From NCBI RefSeq assembly GCF_014197015.1, contig NZ_JACIET010000002.1, positions 558,001 through 622,000 of the forward strand: a DNA stretch of 64,000 nucleotides, read 5' to 3'. This DNA is from Niveibacterium umoris (lineage in GTDB: Bacteria > Pseudomonadota > Gammaproteobacteria > Burkholderiales > Rhodocyclaceae). The notes under the pieces are model-generated. The model was not told where the DNA came from. It saw only the letters and a program-made list of their open reading frames with translations, and made no database searches. Made by a program: the position numbers and the translations under genes. This document shows, piece after piece, positions 18,865-29,318 of this stretch; within the stretch, counting starts at the first letter, position 1, and every line of letters starts with the position of its first letter.

Positions 18865-19539
18865 TCAGGGCGCGGCTTGCGCAGCGGATTGTGCCGCCGC
18901 AGCCGGGTGCTTGGCCGCGTACTCGGCGCGCTTGCGTTCGTAGGCTTCCTTGTCGGCGCGCGCCTGCGCAGCGCGCTTGGCGGCAGCTTCGGCCGCGTGC
19001 GCGCGCTTCTGCGCCAGTTCGGCGTCCTTGGCAGCACGCTTGCTGAGTTCGGTCTGCGCGCGCGCCGGGCCATCCGCCAGCTGGCGATTGTGCTCCGCTT
19101 GTTTGTTGGCGATTTCCTGACGGCGCTTGGCGTCGTCTTTGCGGTTCTGCTCGGCATCCTCCGACCGCACGCGGTCACGTTCGGCCTGACCCGACTCGCG
19201 CTCTGCCTCCCGTGCCGCCACCTCGCGCGCCTTCACCGCCCGCTCCAGCTTGCCGGCCGCGACCTCCTTGTCACGCAGGGCCTTGCTGCGTTCCACCAGC
19301 GCGTCGTTGAGGCGATCACGACAGCGGTTGACGAGGATTTTGCTGGCGCACTCCGCTTCGCCGACGACGCGATCGTGTTCGATCTGCGCGCTCTCGGCAG
19401 CGGCCTGATCGCGCAGGCTGCGCGCCTGCTCAAGGTCGGCCTGATTTCGGACGGCCCAGCTGTCATCGGCGTGCGCCGGCGCGCTGGCGAACAGACACAG
19501 CAACAAAACGGAAGAAACGAGGCGCAAGGCAGCAAGCAT
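18865..19539 (-). CDS. Exported coiled-coil protein of unknown function
   Basis: 224 residues from the ATG at 19539. A signal peptide (MLAALRLVSSVLLLCLFASAPAHA) precedes a mature chain that is almost wholly charged heptad-like helix: AERESGQAERDRVRSEDAEQNRKDDAKRR and similar, rich in Ala, Glu, Lys and Arg. Two Cys (AECASKILVNRCRDRL) near the N-terminus could pair. It resembles periplasmic coiled-coil proteins often found near ABC-F or two-component genes, but no family is assigned. It is divergent from the ABC-F gene and convergent with the kinase gene. Confidence 0.8.
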   Translation of the reverse strand: MLAALRLVSSVLLLCLFASAPAHADDSWAVRNQADLEQARSLRDQAAAESAQIEHDRVVGEAECASKILVNRCRDRLNDALVERSKALRDKEVAAGKLERAVKAREVAAREAERESGQAERDRVRSEDAEQNRKDDAKRRQEIANKQAEHNRQLADGPARAQTELSKRAAKDAELAQKRAHAAEAAAKRAAQARADKEAYERKRAEYAAKHPAAAAQSAAQAAP

Positions 19540-19624
19540 GTGGACTAGGGAGAGAGAACGATAGCCGATTTCGCGCTGCGCCGCGCCGTTACAATTGCGG
19601 GTTTTCGCTGCCCCGGCCTGCCTC

Positions 19625-21538
<1,914 letters not shown>

Positions 21539-21788
21539 TCGCGGCAGCCCCTGCGCCCGCCAATCCGGGCGATAATGCCGGCCGCAGCAACGATCGCTCA
21601 GAGGCCGTTCGCTGATTGCCGGTCCCCGCGCCGCGCCGTCACCGGCCCTCCTCAGTACGGTTCCCGCTCGGACACCGATTGCCCTCCGGCGCGGCCTACC
21701 CGGCCCGCCGATGCGCCATCCCGCACTACCTGCCCTGCACGCCCACCGGCGCGCCCGGGCTCTGCCGCGTCAACGCAAAGGATCTGCC

Positions 21789-22148
21789 ATGCCCCTCGCC
21801 AATACCCGAACCCGCATCCGTGGAATGAACCGCCGCCAGCGCAAGAAGATCCGTGTCGGCGAATTCCAGGAGTTCGTCTTCGCGTTCCGGCTGGCGACGC
21901 ACACGCCGCTGTCAGCCGGCGACTTCGCGCACTTTTCCGCCGAGTTCGGCCGCTTTGTGGGCGAGGCCGGCCCGATCGTTGGCGGCATGGCGCGCCTGGA
22001 AGAACACGGTGCGATCTTCGGCAGCGTCGCCTCGCGCGACCGCGGCTCGCCAAGCGAAGAAAACCGCAGCGCAGTTGAGGGCTGGCTCAAGGCGCGGCCA
22101 GAAGTGGCCAGCACCGAAGTCGGCCCGATGTTCGACGCCTGGCGCTGA
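21789..22148 (+). CDS. YggL-family (DUF469) 50S ribosome-binding protein
   Basis: 119 residues, ATG at 21789 after AAAGGAT. The sequence RRQRKKIRVGEFQEFVFAFRLATHTPLS is characteristic of YggL/DUF469, followed by FVGEAGPIVGGMARLEEHGAIFG and VEGWLKARPEVASTEVGPMFDAWR. E. coli YggL associates with the 50S subunit. The gene stands alone downstream of the ABC-F ribosome factor, a possible functional neighbourhood. The 250-bp gap before it holds no feature I can identify. Confidence 0.9.
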   Translation: MPLANTRTRIRGMNRRQRKKIRVGEFQEFVFAFRLATHTPLSAGDFAHFSAEFGRFVGEAGPIVGGMARLEEHGAIFGSVASRDRGSPSEENRSAVEGWLKARPEVASTEVGPMFDAWR

Positions 22149-22169
22149 CCGCAGCCGGGGCAGGCCGCG

Positions 22170-22207
22170 CTTAATTCGCGCTTAAGGATGGCTAATCAAG
22201 GCTTAAG
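22170..22207 (+). promoter_or_regulatory. PmrA/QseB-type box array
   Basis: CTTAAT (22170-22175), 5 bp, CTTAAG (22181-22186) matches the PmrA/QseB consensus YTTAAK-N5-YTTAAK. A degenerate half-site CTAATC (22192) and another CTTAAG (22202-22207) continue the roughly 11-bp periodicity. The array lies about 75-110 bp before the start of the exported Ala/Lys/Pro-rich protein. The same motif occurs near the QseBC-like system at 29.3 kb, the likely regulator. Confidence 0.6.
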
Positions 22208-22280
22208 CCGGGGGTTTGCAGAATGCAGTCGTGCACTCGATGACGAGTCGCCGAACAAACCAAACAACCGGAGAAAGACC

Positions 22281-22631
22281 ATGAAAAAGCTGATCGTGAC
22301 CCTGTCTGCCCTGACTTTCGCTGCCGGCGTGTTTGCTGCCGACGCTGCGACGACCACCCCGGCTGCGCCGGCTGCAACGCCCGCAGTGAAGGCCGCCGAA
22401 CCGGCGAAGGTCGCACCGAAGACCGCGGAACCGGTCAAGGCCACAACGAAGGTCGAGGCCACCACGCCGGCCAAGCCAGCTGAGGCCAGCGCAGCGCCTG
22501 CGACCACCAAGACCGCCGCGCCGGCACCGTCAAAGAAGGCGAAGACGCACAAGGTCAAGGCAACCAAGACTGCGCCGGTCGCAGCACCGGTCAAGGCCGA
22601 CGCCGCGAAGACCGAAGCGCCGAAGAAGTAA
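22281..22631 (+). CDS. Exported Ala/Lys/Pro/Thr-rich cationic protein
   Basis: 116 residues from the ATG at 22281 with a GGAGAAAGACC ribosome binding site. A signal peptide (MKKLIVTLSALTFAAGVFAADA) precedes a low-complexity chain dominated by Ala, Lys, Pro and Thr (repeated AEPAKVAPKTAEPVKATTK units) and ending in KAPKK. Its composition resembles histone H1-like tails but it is secreted. It carries PmrA-type boxes in its promoter and a perfect terminator, so it is a single-gene unit, probably induced by envelope or metal stress. No enzymatic motif is present. Confidence 0.8.
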   Translation: MKKLIVTLSALTFAAGVFAADAATTTPAAPAATPAVKAAEPAKVAPKTAEPVKATTKVEATTPAKPAEASAAPATTKTAAPAPSKKAKTHKVKATKTAPVAAPVKADAAKTEAPKK

Positions 22632-22651
22632 GCCGATCGCCCTGAGCGTCG

Positions 22652-22685
22652 AACGGGCCGGAATCCGCAAGGGTTCCGGCCCGTT
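22652..22685 (+). terminator. Hairpin terminator after the exported cationic protein
   Basis: A perfect 12-bp stem, AACGGGCCGGAA (22652-22663) and TTCCGGCCCGTT (22674-22685), with a 10-base loop, followed by GTGCTTTGA. It begins 20 bp after the stop codon. The U-tract is short, but stem strength is high. Confidence 0.75.
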
Positions 22686-22858
22686 GTGCTTTGACGCGAT
22701 GCTTCCGGAACCATGTCCCTGGCGGGAAGCATCCATGCTGCCGCGCGCGCGTTCGCTACCGGCAAGTACTGACCCAACGCGGCAAATCGGTGACGGAGCG
22801 CTTTGCTCGCTTGCAGGGAGGCGGGAAGATCTGCCTTTCGCATTCGAGCGTTCGGATC

Positions 22859-24010
22859 ATGCCTCGCCTGTTTACCGCCCTGCTGCTGCTCGCCGTGTCA
22901 GCCTGCGCCGGCACCCTGGACTACCCACCGCCCGCCGCGCCGTCGCTCAAGCGCGCGGCGGCTGAAACGACCGGTCCGTACCGCTTCCTGCATGCGGCCG
23001 GTACGCAATGGGTGGATGAGGCTGGCACGCCGGTGCGGCTGCGTGGCGTCGCCTTCGGCAACGAGGTCTATTCGAAGAACCCGCTGCCAACGGCGCACCA
23101 CGGCGAGGCCGACTACGCTCGGCTGCGCGCGATGGGCATGAATCTCGTCCGCTTCTACCTCTACTACGGCACGCTGGAAGACGACGCTGCGCCCTTCCGC
23201 TACAAGGACGAGGGCTGGGCCTGGCTGGACCGCAACCTGGCCTGGGCACGAGCGCACGGGGTGTACCTGATCCTGAACATGCATGTACCGCAGGGGGGCT
23301 TCCAGTCGCTCGGCGCGGGCGTCGCGCTGTGGTCACAGCCGGCCAATCAGGAGCGCTTCGTCGCGATGTGGCGGGCGATCGCGGCGCGCTACGCGAACGA
23401 GCCGGTGATCGCCGGCTACGACCTCCTCAACGAACCGGTGGTGCCACGCAGCAAGCTGGAATGGCAGCGCCTCGCGCAACGCACCGCCCGTGCGATCCGC
23501 GAGGTGGATGCCCGGCACACGGTGATCGTGGAGCGGGTGAACAGTGTCGCCGGCAAGTGGGACAACGACGCGGAGATGAACTTCGTCACCATTGACGACC
23601 CCAACCTGGTCTACACCTTTCACTTCTACGAGCCCTTCGCCTTCACGCACACCCATGCGCCCTGGGCCAACATGGCACATGTCGAAGGCGGACAGTGGGG
23701 GCCGCAACGGCGCGGTGAGATCAGCCGCGGCCTGCAGCGCTATCTCGACTGGGGACGGCGTCACGACGTGCCGCTCTATCTGGGCGAGTTCGGGCTGATC
23801 CGCGCGGCCTTCGAGGCCAAGCGCAACGGTCTGGCATGGGCAGCGGACATGGTCGATCTGGCTGAAGCGGCGGATCTGCCATGGACCTGGCACAGCTACC
23901 ACGAAGACCATTTCGCGCTGTACTACGGTTACGGCAAGCCGATCGATCCGGCGAACGCGAATCAGGCGCTGATCGACCTGTTCGGCGCCAAGCTAAGGCA
24001 ACGCGATTAG
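22859..24010 (+). CDS. GH5-family glycoside hydrolase lipoprotein (cellulase-like)
   Basis: 383 residues from the ATG at 22859; a longer upstream frame is unlikely. The lipobox AVSAC (Cys16) makes it an envelope-anchored lipoprotein. The (beta/alpha)8 GH5 fold is shown by LRGVAFGNEVY, GMNLVRFYLYYGTLED, GYDLLNEPVV with the acid/base Glu192, and YLGEFGLIR with the nucleophile Glu310. His and Tyr residues (FHFYEPF) line the active site. It probably cleaves a beta-glucan or mannan, but the substrate is not determinable here. It ends at a bidirectional terminator. Confidence 0.88.
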   Translation: MPRLFTALLLLAVSACAGTLDYPPPAAPSLKRAAAETTGPYRFLHAAGTQWVDEAGTPVRLRGVAFGNEVYSKNPLPTAHHGEADYARLRAMGMNLVRFYLYYGTLEDDAAPFRYKDEGWAWLDRNLAWARAHGVYLILNMHVPQGGFQSLGAGVALWSQPANQERFVAMWRAIAARYANEPVIAGYDLLNEPVVPRSKLEWQRLAQRTARAIREVDARHTVIVERVNSVAGKWDNDAEMNFVTIDDPNLVYTFHFYEPFAFTHTHAPWANMAHVEGGQWGPQRRGEISRGLQRYLDWGRRHDVPLYLGEFGLIRAAFEAKRNGLAWAADMVDLAEAADLPWTWHSYHEDHFALYYGYGKPIDPANANQALIDLFGAKLRQRD

Positions 24011-24026
24011 GCGCTCGAAAAGACAA

Positions 24027-24049
24027 AAGGCCATCCTGCGGATGGCCTT
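24027..24049. terminator. Bidirectional terminator between convergent genes
   Basis: AAGGCCATCC (24027-24036), 3-base loop, GGATGGCCTT (24040-24049): a perfect 10-bp stem flanked by A-rich sequence on the left and TCG on the right. It lies between the GH5 gene stop (24010) and the stop of the convergent small gene (24070), serving both. Confidence 0.8.
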
Positions 24050-24069
24050 CGACGATATGCCCCGGGGGC

Positions 24070-24513
24070 TCAGCGTTTTGCGTCAAGCGCGAGACAGGCG
24101 GAAAGATCCGGCAGAGTCGCCCGGTCGACGAGGGTCACGCCCTCAAAGCTCATGCCGTAGCGGCGGACGATCACCGATTGCGCGCCGGGCTTCACTGGCA
24201 GCCAGTACTCGGTACGTCCACCGGTGATGGGCACGATCTTGACGCTGGTGCCATTCATCACCCCGGTGACCATGGGATGGTTGATGTTGAGCGGCTCGCC
24301 GGCCGGCTTGAGTTTCTCGTTGATCATCTGCCGCAGCACGAGGGTCAGCTCGTTGTTGATGCAGGCTTCGCCCTTTTCGGAGAGTTGATCAACGCCGTAC
24401 AGCGCAAAAGTGCTGGTCCCAAACTGCCACACCGAAGCCGGCGCCGCGGCGTATGCAACGCCCCCCGACAGCGCAACCGCCAACAGCGCGGCGCGCAATT
24501 GTTCTGCTCTCAT
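24070..24513 (-). CDS. Exported protein of unknown function
   Basis: About 147 residues if translation begins at the ATG at 24513; the ATG at 24522 is an alternative because a GGAG lies just before it at an awkward spacing. A signal peptide (MRAEQLRAALLAVALSGGVAYAA) precedes a soluble chain with two Cys (EACINNELTLVL and DLSACLALDAK) that may form a disulphide, and a GTSVKIVPITGGRTEYWLPVKPGAQSVIV segment suggesting a beta domain. No known family recognised. It is divergent from the DUF3047 gene and probably monocistronic. Confidence 0.7.
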   Translation of the reverse strand: MRAEQLRAALLAVALSGGVAYAAAPASVWQFGTSTFALYGVDQLSEKGEACINNELTLVLRQMINEKLKPAGEPLNINHPMVTGVMNGTSVKIVPITGGRTEYWLPVKPGAQSVIVRRYGMSFEGVTLVDRATLPDLSACLALDAKR

Positions 24514-24679
24514 GAAAGCCATGTCTCCGTTATTGTCAGGCGGCGCATCCCCCGCGCCGCGTTGCAACAGTCTAACCGACACCGGCTTTGACGACGCTCA
24601 CGGCATGCTGAGGCGCAGACATGCGCGAGTGCCACTTCGGGTGCAAGATGATGATCACCCGTCGTCACCTGGAGCTGCC

Positions 24680-25393
24680 ATGTCCGCCGCTGTCCGTGTC
24701 GTCACGATCGCCATAGTGTTCGGGGTGCTGAGCGCACAAGCGCAGGCCGACGCCCCCTGCTCACCGCGCAAGCTTGGCTTCGACCAGCCCGGCTGGGCGC
24801 ACCGCCCGCTGTCGAAGACCAAGCGAGACACCCGTTACACCCTGGCCGATGAGGGCGGGAGTAAGGTACTGCACGCCGCCGCCGACGGATCAGCCTCGTT
24901 CTACGCAATGGCCTTCAACACGCCAATCGCCGCGCCACCGGTGCTGCGCTGGCGCTGGAAGACGGACGCCCCCGTGCCCGGCGCCGACAGCCGCGACAAG
25001 AAGAAAGAAGACGCACCGCTGCGGGTGATCGTGGCCTTCGACGGCGACCACGCATCGCTGCCCGAGGAAGAGCAGAAGCGCTTCAAGCGCGCGAAAACGC
25101 TGCTCGGCAAGGACGTGCCCTACGCGGTGCTGATGTACACCTGGAGCGACAAGGTGCCCGACGACATGGTGGTGGCCTCGGCCCACACCAGCCAGGTCAA
25201 GCTGATCACGCTGGCGCCGGGCAGCCTGGGGCAGTGGCAGGCGGTGGCGCGCGACGTCGCCGCCGACTACCGCCGCGCCTGGGGCAGCGCGCCGGGGCCG
25301 GTGCTCGGCATTGCGGTGATGAGCGACACCGACAACACCGGCGCCAAGGCGGCCGGCGACTACGCGGACATCGCGATCGAATGCGCCCGCTGA
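24680..25393 (+). CDS. DUF3047 exported protein
   Basis: 237 residues from the ATG at 24680 with a GGAGCTGCC ribosome binding site; the longer upstream frame is spurious. Signal peptide MSAAVRVVTIAIVFGVLSAQAQA. The mature part shows the DUF3047 signatures: APPVLRWRWKTDAPVPGAD, APLRVIVAFDGDH, YAVLMYTWSDKVP and VLGIAVMSDTDNTGAKAAGDYADIAIE. The family is periplasmic and of unknown function, perhaps sugar-binding given its jelly-roll-like pattern. It overlaps the following phospholipase D gene by 13 bp, so they are one operon and likely act in the envelope together. Confidence 0.88.
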   Translation: MSAAVRVVTIAIVFGVLSAQAQADAPCSPRKLGFDQPGWAHRPLSKTKRDTRYTLADEGGSKVLHAAADGSASFYAMAFNTPIAAPPVLRWRWKTDAPVPGADSRDKKKEDAPLRVIVAFDGDHASLPEEEQKRFKRAKTLLGKDVPYAVLMYTWSDKVPDDMVVASAHTSQVKLITLAPGSLGQWQAVARDVAADYRRAWGSAPGPVLGIAVMSDTDNTGAKAAGDYADIAIECAR

Positions 25394-26940
25394 TTGCCCT
25401 GCGCGCCGCGCTTGTGGCCCTTGCGCTGGGCCTGGGTGGCTGCGCCACGCTGCCGGTCGACGTCGCGCGCGAGGCATCCCATGCACCGACCGACACCGCC
25501 GCGACACGACTGGGCCAGGCCTCGGCCAAACTGACCAGCGCCCTTGCGGGCCGCAATGCCTTCCGTCCCTTGCCCGACGGCGTCGACGCCCTGCTCGCCC
25601 GCCTCGCGCTCACGCAGATCGCCGAGCGCAGCCTCGACCTGCAGTACTACATCTGGCGTGACGACCTGACCGGTCGTCACCTTGCGCATGCGCTGCTCGA
25701 TGCGGCCGACCGCGGTGTGCGGGTGCGTGTCCTGCTCGACGATGTGGGCAGCGGCGCCGACGACGACGTGCTGCTGGCGCTCGACGCGCACCCGAACATC
25801 GAGATCCGCCTCTTCAATCCTGTCGCCAACCGGCGCTTCCGCATGCTGGGCATGGCGGCAGATTTCGAACGCACCAACCGCCGGATGCACAACAAGGCCT
25901 TCGTCGCCGACAACCAGGCCGCGATCCTGGGTGGCCGCAACATCGGCGACGAGTATTTCGACGCCGGCAGCGACGTCGCCTTTGGCGACCTCGACGTGCT
26001 GACCCTCGGCCCGGTGGTGCCCGAGGTGTCGGCGAGCTTCGACCGCTTCTGGAACGCGCAGGCTTCGCTGCCGATCGCGGCAATCGCCGGTGCTGCGGGC
26101 AACGCAACGGCACTGGCACGCCTGCGTACAGTGCTCGACGCCTTCGTGGCCGCCGAACGCGACAGCCCCTATGTGCGCGATCTGGCCGCGGTGGTCGCGC
26201 GCGTTCGTGCGGACCCGGACGGCCGCTGGTTCACCGGCGGTGCCCGCCTGCTCTACGACGAACCGGACAAGATCCAGCGCGCACCCGGGCAAACCGAAGC
26301 CACCCTGCTGAGCCAGTTCGGCAATATCGGCGACACGGTGGGCACCGAACTGCTGGTGGTGTCGCCCTACTTCATCCCCGGCGAGGCGGGCGTTGCCTGG
26401 TTCCGCAAGCTCACCGACCGGGGCGTGAAGGTCACCATCCTGACCAACTCGCTCGCGGCGAGCGACGTCGGCGCGGTGCATTCGGGCTACAAACGCTATC
26501 GCGAGGCGCTGCTCGAAGCCGGCGTGCGGCTCTACGAGCTCAAGCCGGGTGCAATCGAGGCTGCGAAGGACAAGAAAAAGACGCTGCTGGGCGCGTCGCG
26601 CGCGTCGCTGCACGCCAAGACCTTCGTCTTCGACCGGCGCACGGTTTTCATCGGCTCGCTCAACCTCGATGCACGTTCGGTTCAGCTCAACACCGAGATC
26701 GGCCTGCTGTGCGAAAGCGCCGACTTGGCGGAGACCATCGCCAGCGGACTGGAACGCGGCATCGACAAGGTCGCATGGCGCCTCGCGCTGGTCGCTGACG
26801 AGACGGGGCGCCAGCGGCTGGTGTGGATCGAGCAAGGCGCCGAGGGCAGCCGCACGCTGACCGAGGAACCGGAGACCGGGGTCCTGCGGCGTCTGGGCGT
26901 GTGGTTCCTCGGCCTGCTGCCAATCGAATCGCAGCTCTGA
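25381..26940 (+). CDS. Phospholipase D family lipoprotein (ClsC/YmdC-like)
   Basis: 519 residues from the ATG at 25381. The lipobox GLGGC (Cys21) indicates membrane anchoring. Two HKD motifs are intact: HNKAFVAD (H170, K172, D177) followed by GGRN, and HAKTFVFD (H411, K413, D418) followed by GSLN. LQYYIWRDDLTGRHLAHALLDAADRGVRVRVLLDDVGS is typical of the cardiolipin synthase/YmdC group. It likely makes or remodels phospholipids such as cardiolipin, though ClsC itself needs a partner (YmdB), which is not present here. The overlap with the DUF3047 gene suggests a shared task. Confidence 0.9.
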   Translation: MRPLIALRAALVALALGLGGCATLPVDVAREASHAPTDTAATRLGQASAKLTSALAGRNAFRPLPDGVDALLARLALTQIAERSLDLQYYIWRDDLTGRHLAHALLDAADRGVRVRVLLDDVGSGADDDVLLALDAHPNIEIRLFNPVANRRFRMLGMAADFERTNRRMHNKAFVADNQAAILGGRNIGDEYFDAGSDVAFGDLDVLTLGPVVPEVSASFDRFWNAQASLPIAAIAGAAGNATALARLRTVLDAFVAAERDSPYVRDLAAVVARVRADPDGRWFTGGARLLYDEPDKIQRAPGQTEATLLSQFGNIGDTVGTELLVVSPYFIPGEAGVAWFRKLTDRGVKVTILTNSLAASDVGAVHSGYKRYREALLEAGVRLYELKPGAIEAAKDKKKTLLGASRASLHAKTFVFDRRTVFIGSLNLDARSVQLNTEIGLLCESADLAETIASGLERGIDKVAWRLALVADETGRQRLVWIEQGAEGSRTLTEEPETGVLRRLGVWFLGLLPIESQL

Positions 26941-26958
26941 GCGTAGCGTGCGTGCGGC

Positions 26959-27555
26959 TCAGGAGGGCGGCGCGCACCGTTCGAACGGGCTGCGGTCCAG
27001 CAGATCGTAGCGGGTGGTGCTGCCGTCGACTTCGTCCAGCTCGAAGGCGTTCTTGCCGATTGGGCGGATCGTATTGATGTCGGGCGGCCAGGTCAGGCCG
27101 GTGTCGTACATCCACACGATGCGCTGCCCCGCCACACCCCACGACCCGGTCATGCCGCTCGTCACCTGCCGCGTGTCGGAGTAGGCCTGGCCGCGGAAGC
27201 TGCCGTCCTCGTCCAGCACCATCCGGTAGTGCTGTTCGCTGCGCGTCGCCGCCCAGATGCCGACGTACTCGCAGGGGTGATGGGGCAGCGCATCGAAGAT
27301 TGCGCGCTTCTCGGCGAAGAGGCGCTGGCCGTCCTTGCCGGCATGGCTGTCGACGCAGGCCACGAAGGCCTTGGTGGAGTCGAGCGCGCTGCGCTGCTTC
27401 GCGTCGAAACGCACGCCACGGCGGCAACCCTCGATCGCCTGCGCCAGTTCGGGCTGACCGTTGCTGCAGGCAACCGGCAGCAGGGTACACAAACCCAGGC
27501 TCGCGGCCCAGAAACACCGGCACAGCACGCGAACAGAAGGGCAACCAGGAATCAT
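26959..27555 (-). CDS. Lipoprotein of unknown function
   Basis: 198 residues from the ATG at 27555, which overlaps the stop of the upstream gene (ATGA). N-terminal signal with a lipobox ending VAC (LLPVAC) anchors it to the membrane. The mature chain has several Cys (EGCRRGVRF, FVACVDSH, HHPCEYVGIW) and an EYVGIWAATRSEQHYRMVLDEDGSFRGQ region that looks like a beta-barrel/lipocalin-type small domain. No family assigned. Convergent with the phospholipase D gene, 18 bp apart. Confidence 0.75.
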   Translation of the reverse strand: MIPGCPSVRVLCRCFWAASLGLCTLLPVACSNGQPELAQAIEGCRRGVRFDAKQRSALDSTKAFVACVDSHAGKDGQRLFAEKRAIFDALPHHPCEYVGIWAATRSEQHYRMVLDEDGSFRGQAYSDTRQVTSGMTGSWGVAGQRIVWMYDTGLTWPPDINTIRPIGKNAFELDEVDGSTTRYDLLDRSPFERCAPPS

Positions 27556-28070
27556 TGTCGGGTGTCCATCGTCGGCATTGGATGCGCGCAGAGCGTACCA
27601 AGCTGACCGGCGGCTTGCTCTGGCGTAAGCGCAGTCAGAAGCAGCCAGCCGTTCCACCAGCCCGTTTGCGGGGTTGCCTGCACCACCCGAGTCTCGCCCG
27701 CGGTCAGCACAAGCACGAGCGCATGTTTGGCGTCGCCACTGCCGTCGAGGCGGTGTTCGCCCGCAGGCAATTCGGCCACCATCACGCGGCCGGCGTCGAG
27801 GGCGCCCAGCTTGCGCCCGTCAAGGGCCAGATCCGGTCGCAAACCCGACGAGACGATGGTTGCCGGTCGGAACACGACCAGGCGCGCCATGCCCTCGCCA
27901 AGCGGCGGCTGGCGACGCGCGCGGGCGTCGAAACGATCGGAGGCGTCGCACTGCTGATCGATTGCATAGTGCAGCACGCCCCACGTCGCGAATACATCGC
28001 CGAGCGTGCAAGCGGGCAGCAGCGTGGCAAGCAGCAGACCCGCAATGCCGCGCGGCGCAAAGCGAGCCAT
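27552..28070 (-). CDS. DUF2846-like lipoprotein
   Basis: 172 residues from the ATG at 28070, with AAGGATAACG as ribosome binding site. Lipobox LLPAC gives a lipid-anchored protein. The mature region GMARLVVFRPATIVSSGLRPDLALDGRKLGALDAGRVMVAELPAGEHRL is the DUF2846 pattern (small beta-rich envelope domain), followed by HALVLVLTAGETRVVQATPQTGWWNGW. It sits directly after the aminotransferase gene (2-bp gap) and overlaps the next lipoprotein gene, so the three may be co-transcribed. Function unknown. Confidence 0.78.
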   Translation of the reverse strand: MARFAPRGIAGLLLATLLPACTLGDVFATWGVLHYAIDQQCDASDRFDARARRQPPLGEGMARLVVFRPATIVSSGLRPDLALDGRKLGALDAGRVMVAELPAGEHRLDGSGDAKHALVLVLTAGETRVVQATPQTGWWNGWLLLTALTPEQAAGQLGTLCAHPMPTMDTRQ

Positions 28071-28072
28071 CG

Positions 28073-29215
28073 TTATCCTTGACGACCCAGCACGTCGCGC
28101 AGCGCGGCCGTGCACAGGCGGATGTTCTCGACCCGTGCGCCGTAGCCCATCACGCCGATCCGCCATACCTTTCCGGCCAGCGCGCCGAGGCCCGCACCGA
28201 TCTCCAGCCCGTAGTCGCTGAGCAGCGCGGCGCGCACGGCGGCGTCATCGACCCCGGCCGGAATGCGTACCGCGTTGAGTTGCGGCAGCCGTGCGTCAGG
28301 GCGCACGACGAATTCGATACCCATGGTTGCGAGGCTGTCGCGCAGCATCTCGTGCATCGCACGGTGGCGCGCCCAGGAGGCTTCCAGCCCCTCTTCGGCC
28401 AGCATCACCAGCGATTCGTGCAGGCCGTAGAGCGGGTTCACCGGCGCGGTGTGGTGGTAGGTGCGCTTGCCGGCGCCGGACCAGTAACCGAGCACCAGGT
28501 TCAGATCCTGGAACCAGCTCTGCACCGGGTGCTTGCGCGCCTTGAGCTTGGCCACCGCGCGCTCGCCAAAGCTCACCGGCGAGAGGCCCGGCGTGCTGGA
28601 AAGACACTTCTGGCTGCCCGAGTAAGCGGCGTCGATGCCCCATTCGTCGAGCAGCACCGGCACGCCGCCAAGCGAGGTGACGCAGTCCATGATCGTCAGC
28701 GCATCGTGCTCGCGCGCGATCTGCGCCAGCGTGGCGGCGTCCGACAAGGCGCCGGTCGAGGTTTCGGCATGCACGAAGGCGAGGATGCGCGCCTGCGGAT
28801 GGGCCTGAAAGGCCTTGCGCACCTTGTCCGGGTCGACCGGCGCGCCCCACTCGTCTTCCACGATCACCGGCGTGCCGCCGCAGCGGCGCACGTTCTCGGC
28901 CTGACGGCCGCCGAACACGCCGTTGACGCACACGATCACGGTGTCGCCCGGCTCGACCAGGTTCACGAAACAGGTTTCCATGCCGACCGAACCGGGCGCG
29001 GAGACCGGGAAAGTCAGTTCGTTCTTCGTCTGGAAGGCCCAGCGCAGCAGGGTCTTGAGCTCTTCCATCATGCCGCTGAAGGCCGGGTCAAGGTGGCCCA
29101 CCGTGGGCAGCGCCATCGCCTGCAGCACACGCGCCGGTACATCGCTCGGGCCAGGGCCCATCAGCACGCGACGCGGCGGGTGGAAAGAGGTGATCTGCGG
29201 TGCGCTGCGGTCCAT
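28073..29215 (-). CDS. Serine-pyruvate / alanine-glyoxylate aminotransferase family (class V)
   Basis: 380 residues, full length for the family. A PLP enzyme transferring amino groups between alanine or serine and glyoxylate, placing it in glyoxylate/serine metabolism. The PLP lysine is K203 in [22 protein letters not shown] at the N-terminus, [12 protein letters not shown], and the C-terminal [16 protein letters not shown] are characteristic of archaeal/bacterial AGT. Start is the ATG at 29215. The upstream 390-bp region holds a PmrA-type box and a separate plus-strand terminator. Confidence 0.92.
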   Translation of the reverse strand: MDRSAPQITSFHPPRRVLMGPGPSDVPARVLQAMALPTVGHLDPAFSGMMEELKTLLRWAFQTKNELTFPVSAPGSVGMETCFVNLVEPGDTVIVCVNGVFGGRQAENVRRCGGTPVIVEDEWGAPVDPDKVRKAFQAHPQARILAFVHAETSTGALSDAATLAQIAREHDALTIMDCVTSLGGVPVLLDEWGIDAAYSGSQKCLSSTPGLSPVSFGERAVAKLKARKHPVQSWFQDLNLVLGYWSGAGKRTYHHTAPVNPLYGLHESLVMLAEEGLEASWARHRAMHEMLRDSLATMGIEFVVRPDARLPQLNAVRIPAGVDDAAVRAALLSDYGLEIGAGLGALAGKVWRIGVMGYGARVENIRLCTAALRDVLGRQG

Positions 29216-29301
29216 GAAACGGTCTCCGGTGGTTCGAGGAAGGTGCGGGGGATGGTGGTGGGCGCACGGCCGGTGGTCAAGCCGGGCTTACCCGGGCAAG
29301 T

Positions 29302-29318
29302 CTTAAGTTTCGCTTAAG
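29302..29318. promoter_or_regulatory. PmrA/QseB-type box
   Basis: CTTAAG-TTTCG-CTTAAG fits YTTAAK-N5-YTTAAK exactly. CTTAAG is itself palindromic, so orientation cannot be told: it could act on the aminotransferase (start at 29215, minus strand), or on a plus-strand transcript toward the QseBC-like genes. It lies in the same region as the two-component system that probably binds it. Confidence 0.6.

Noticed and set aside
27674-29317. A 547-codon plus-strand frame across 27.7-29.3 kb
   Set aside because: It is antisense to the aminotransferase and lipoprotein genes, which have good starts and known motifs.
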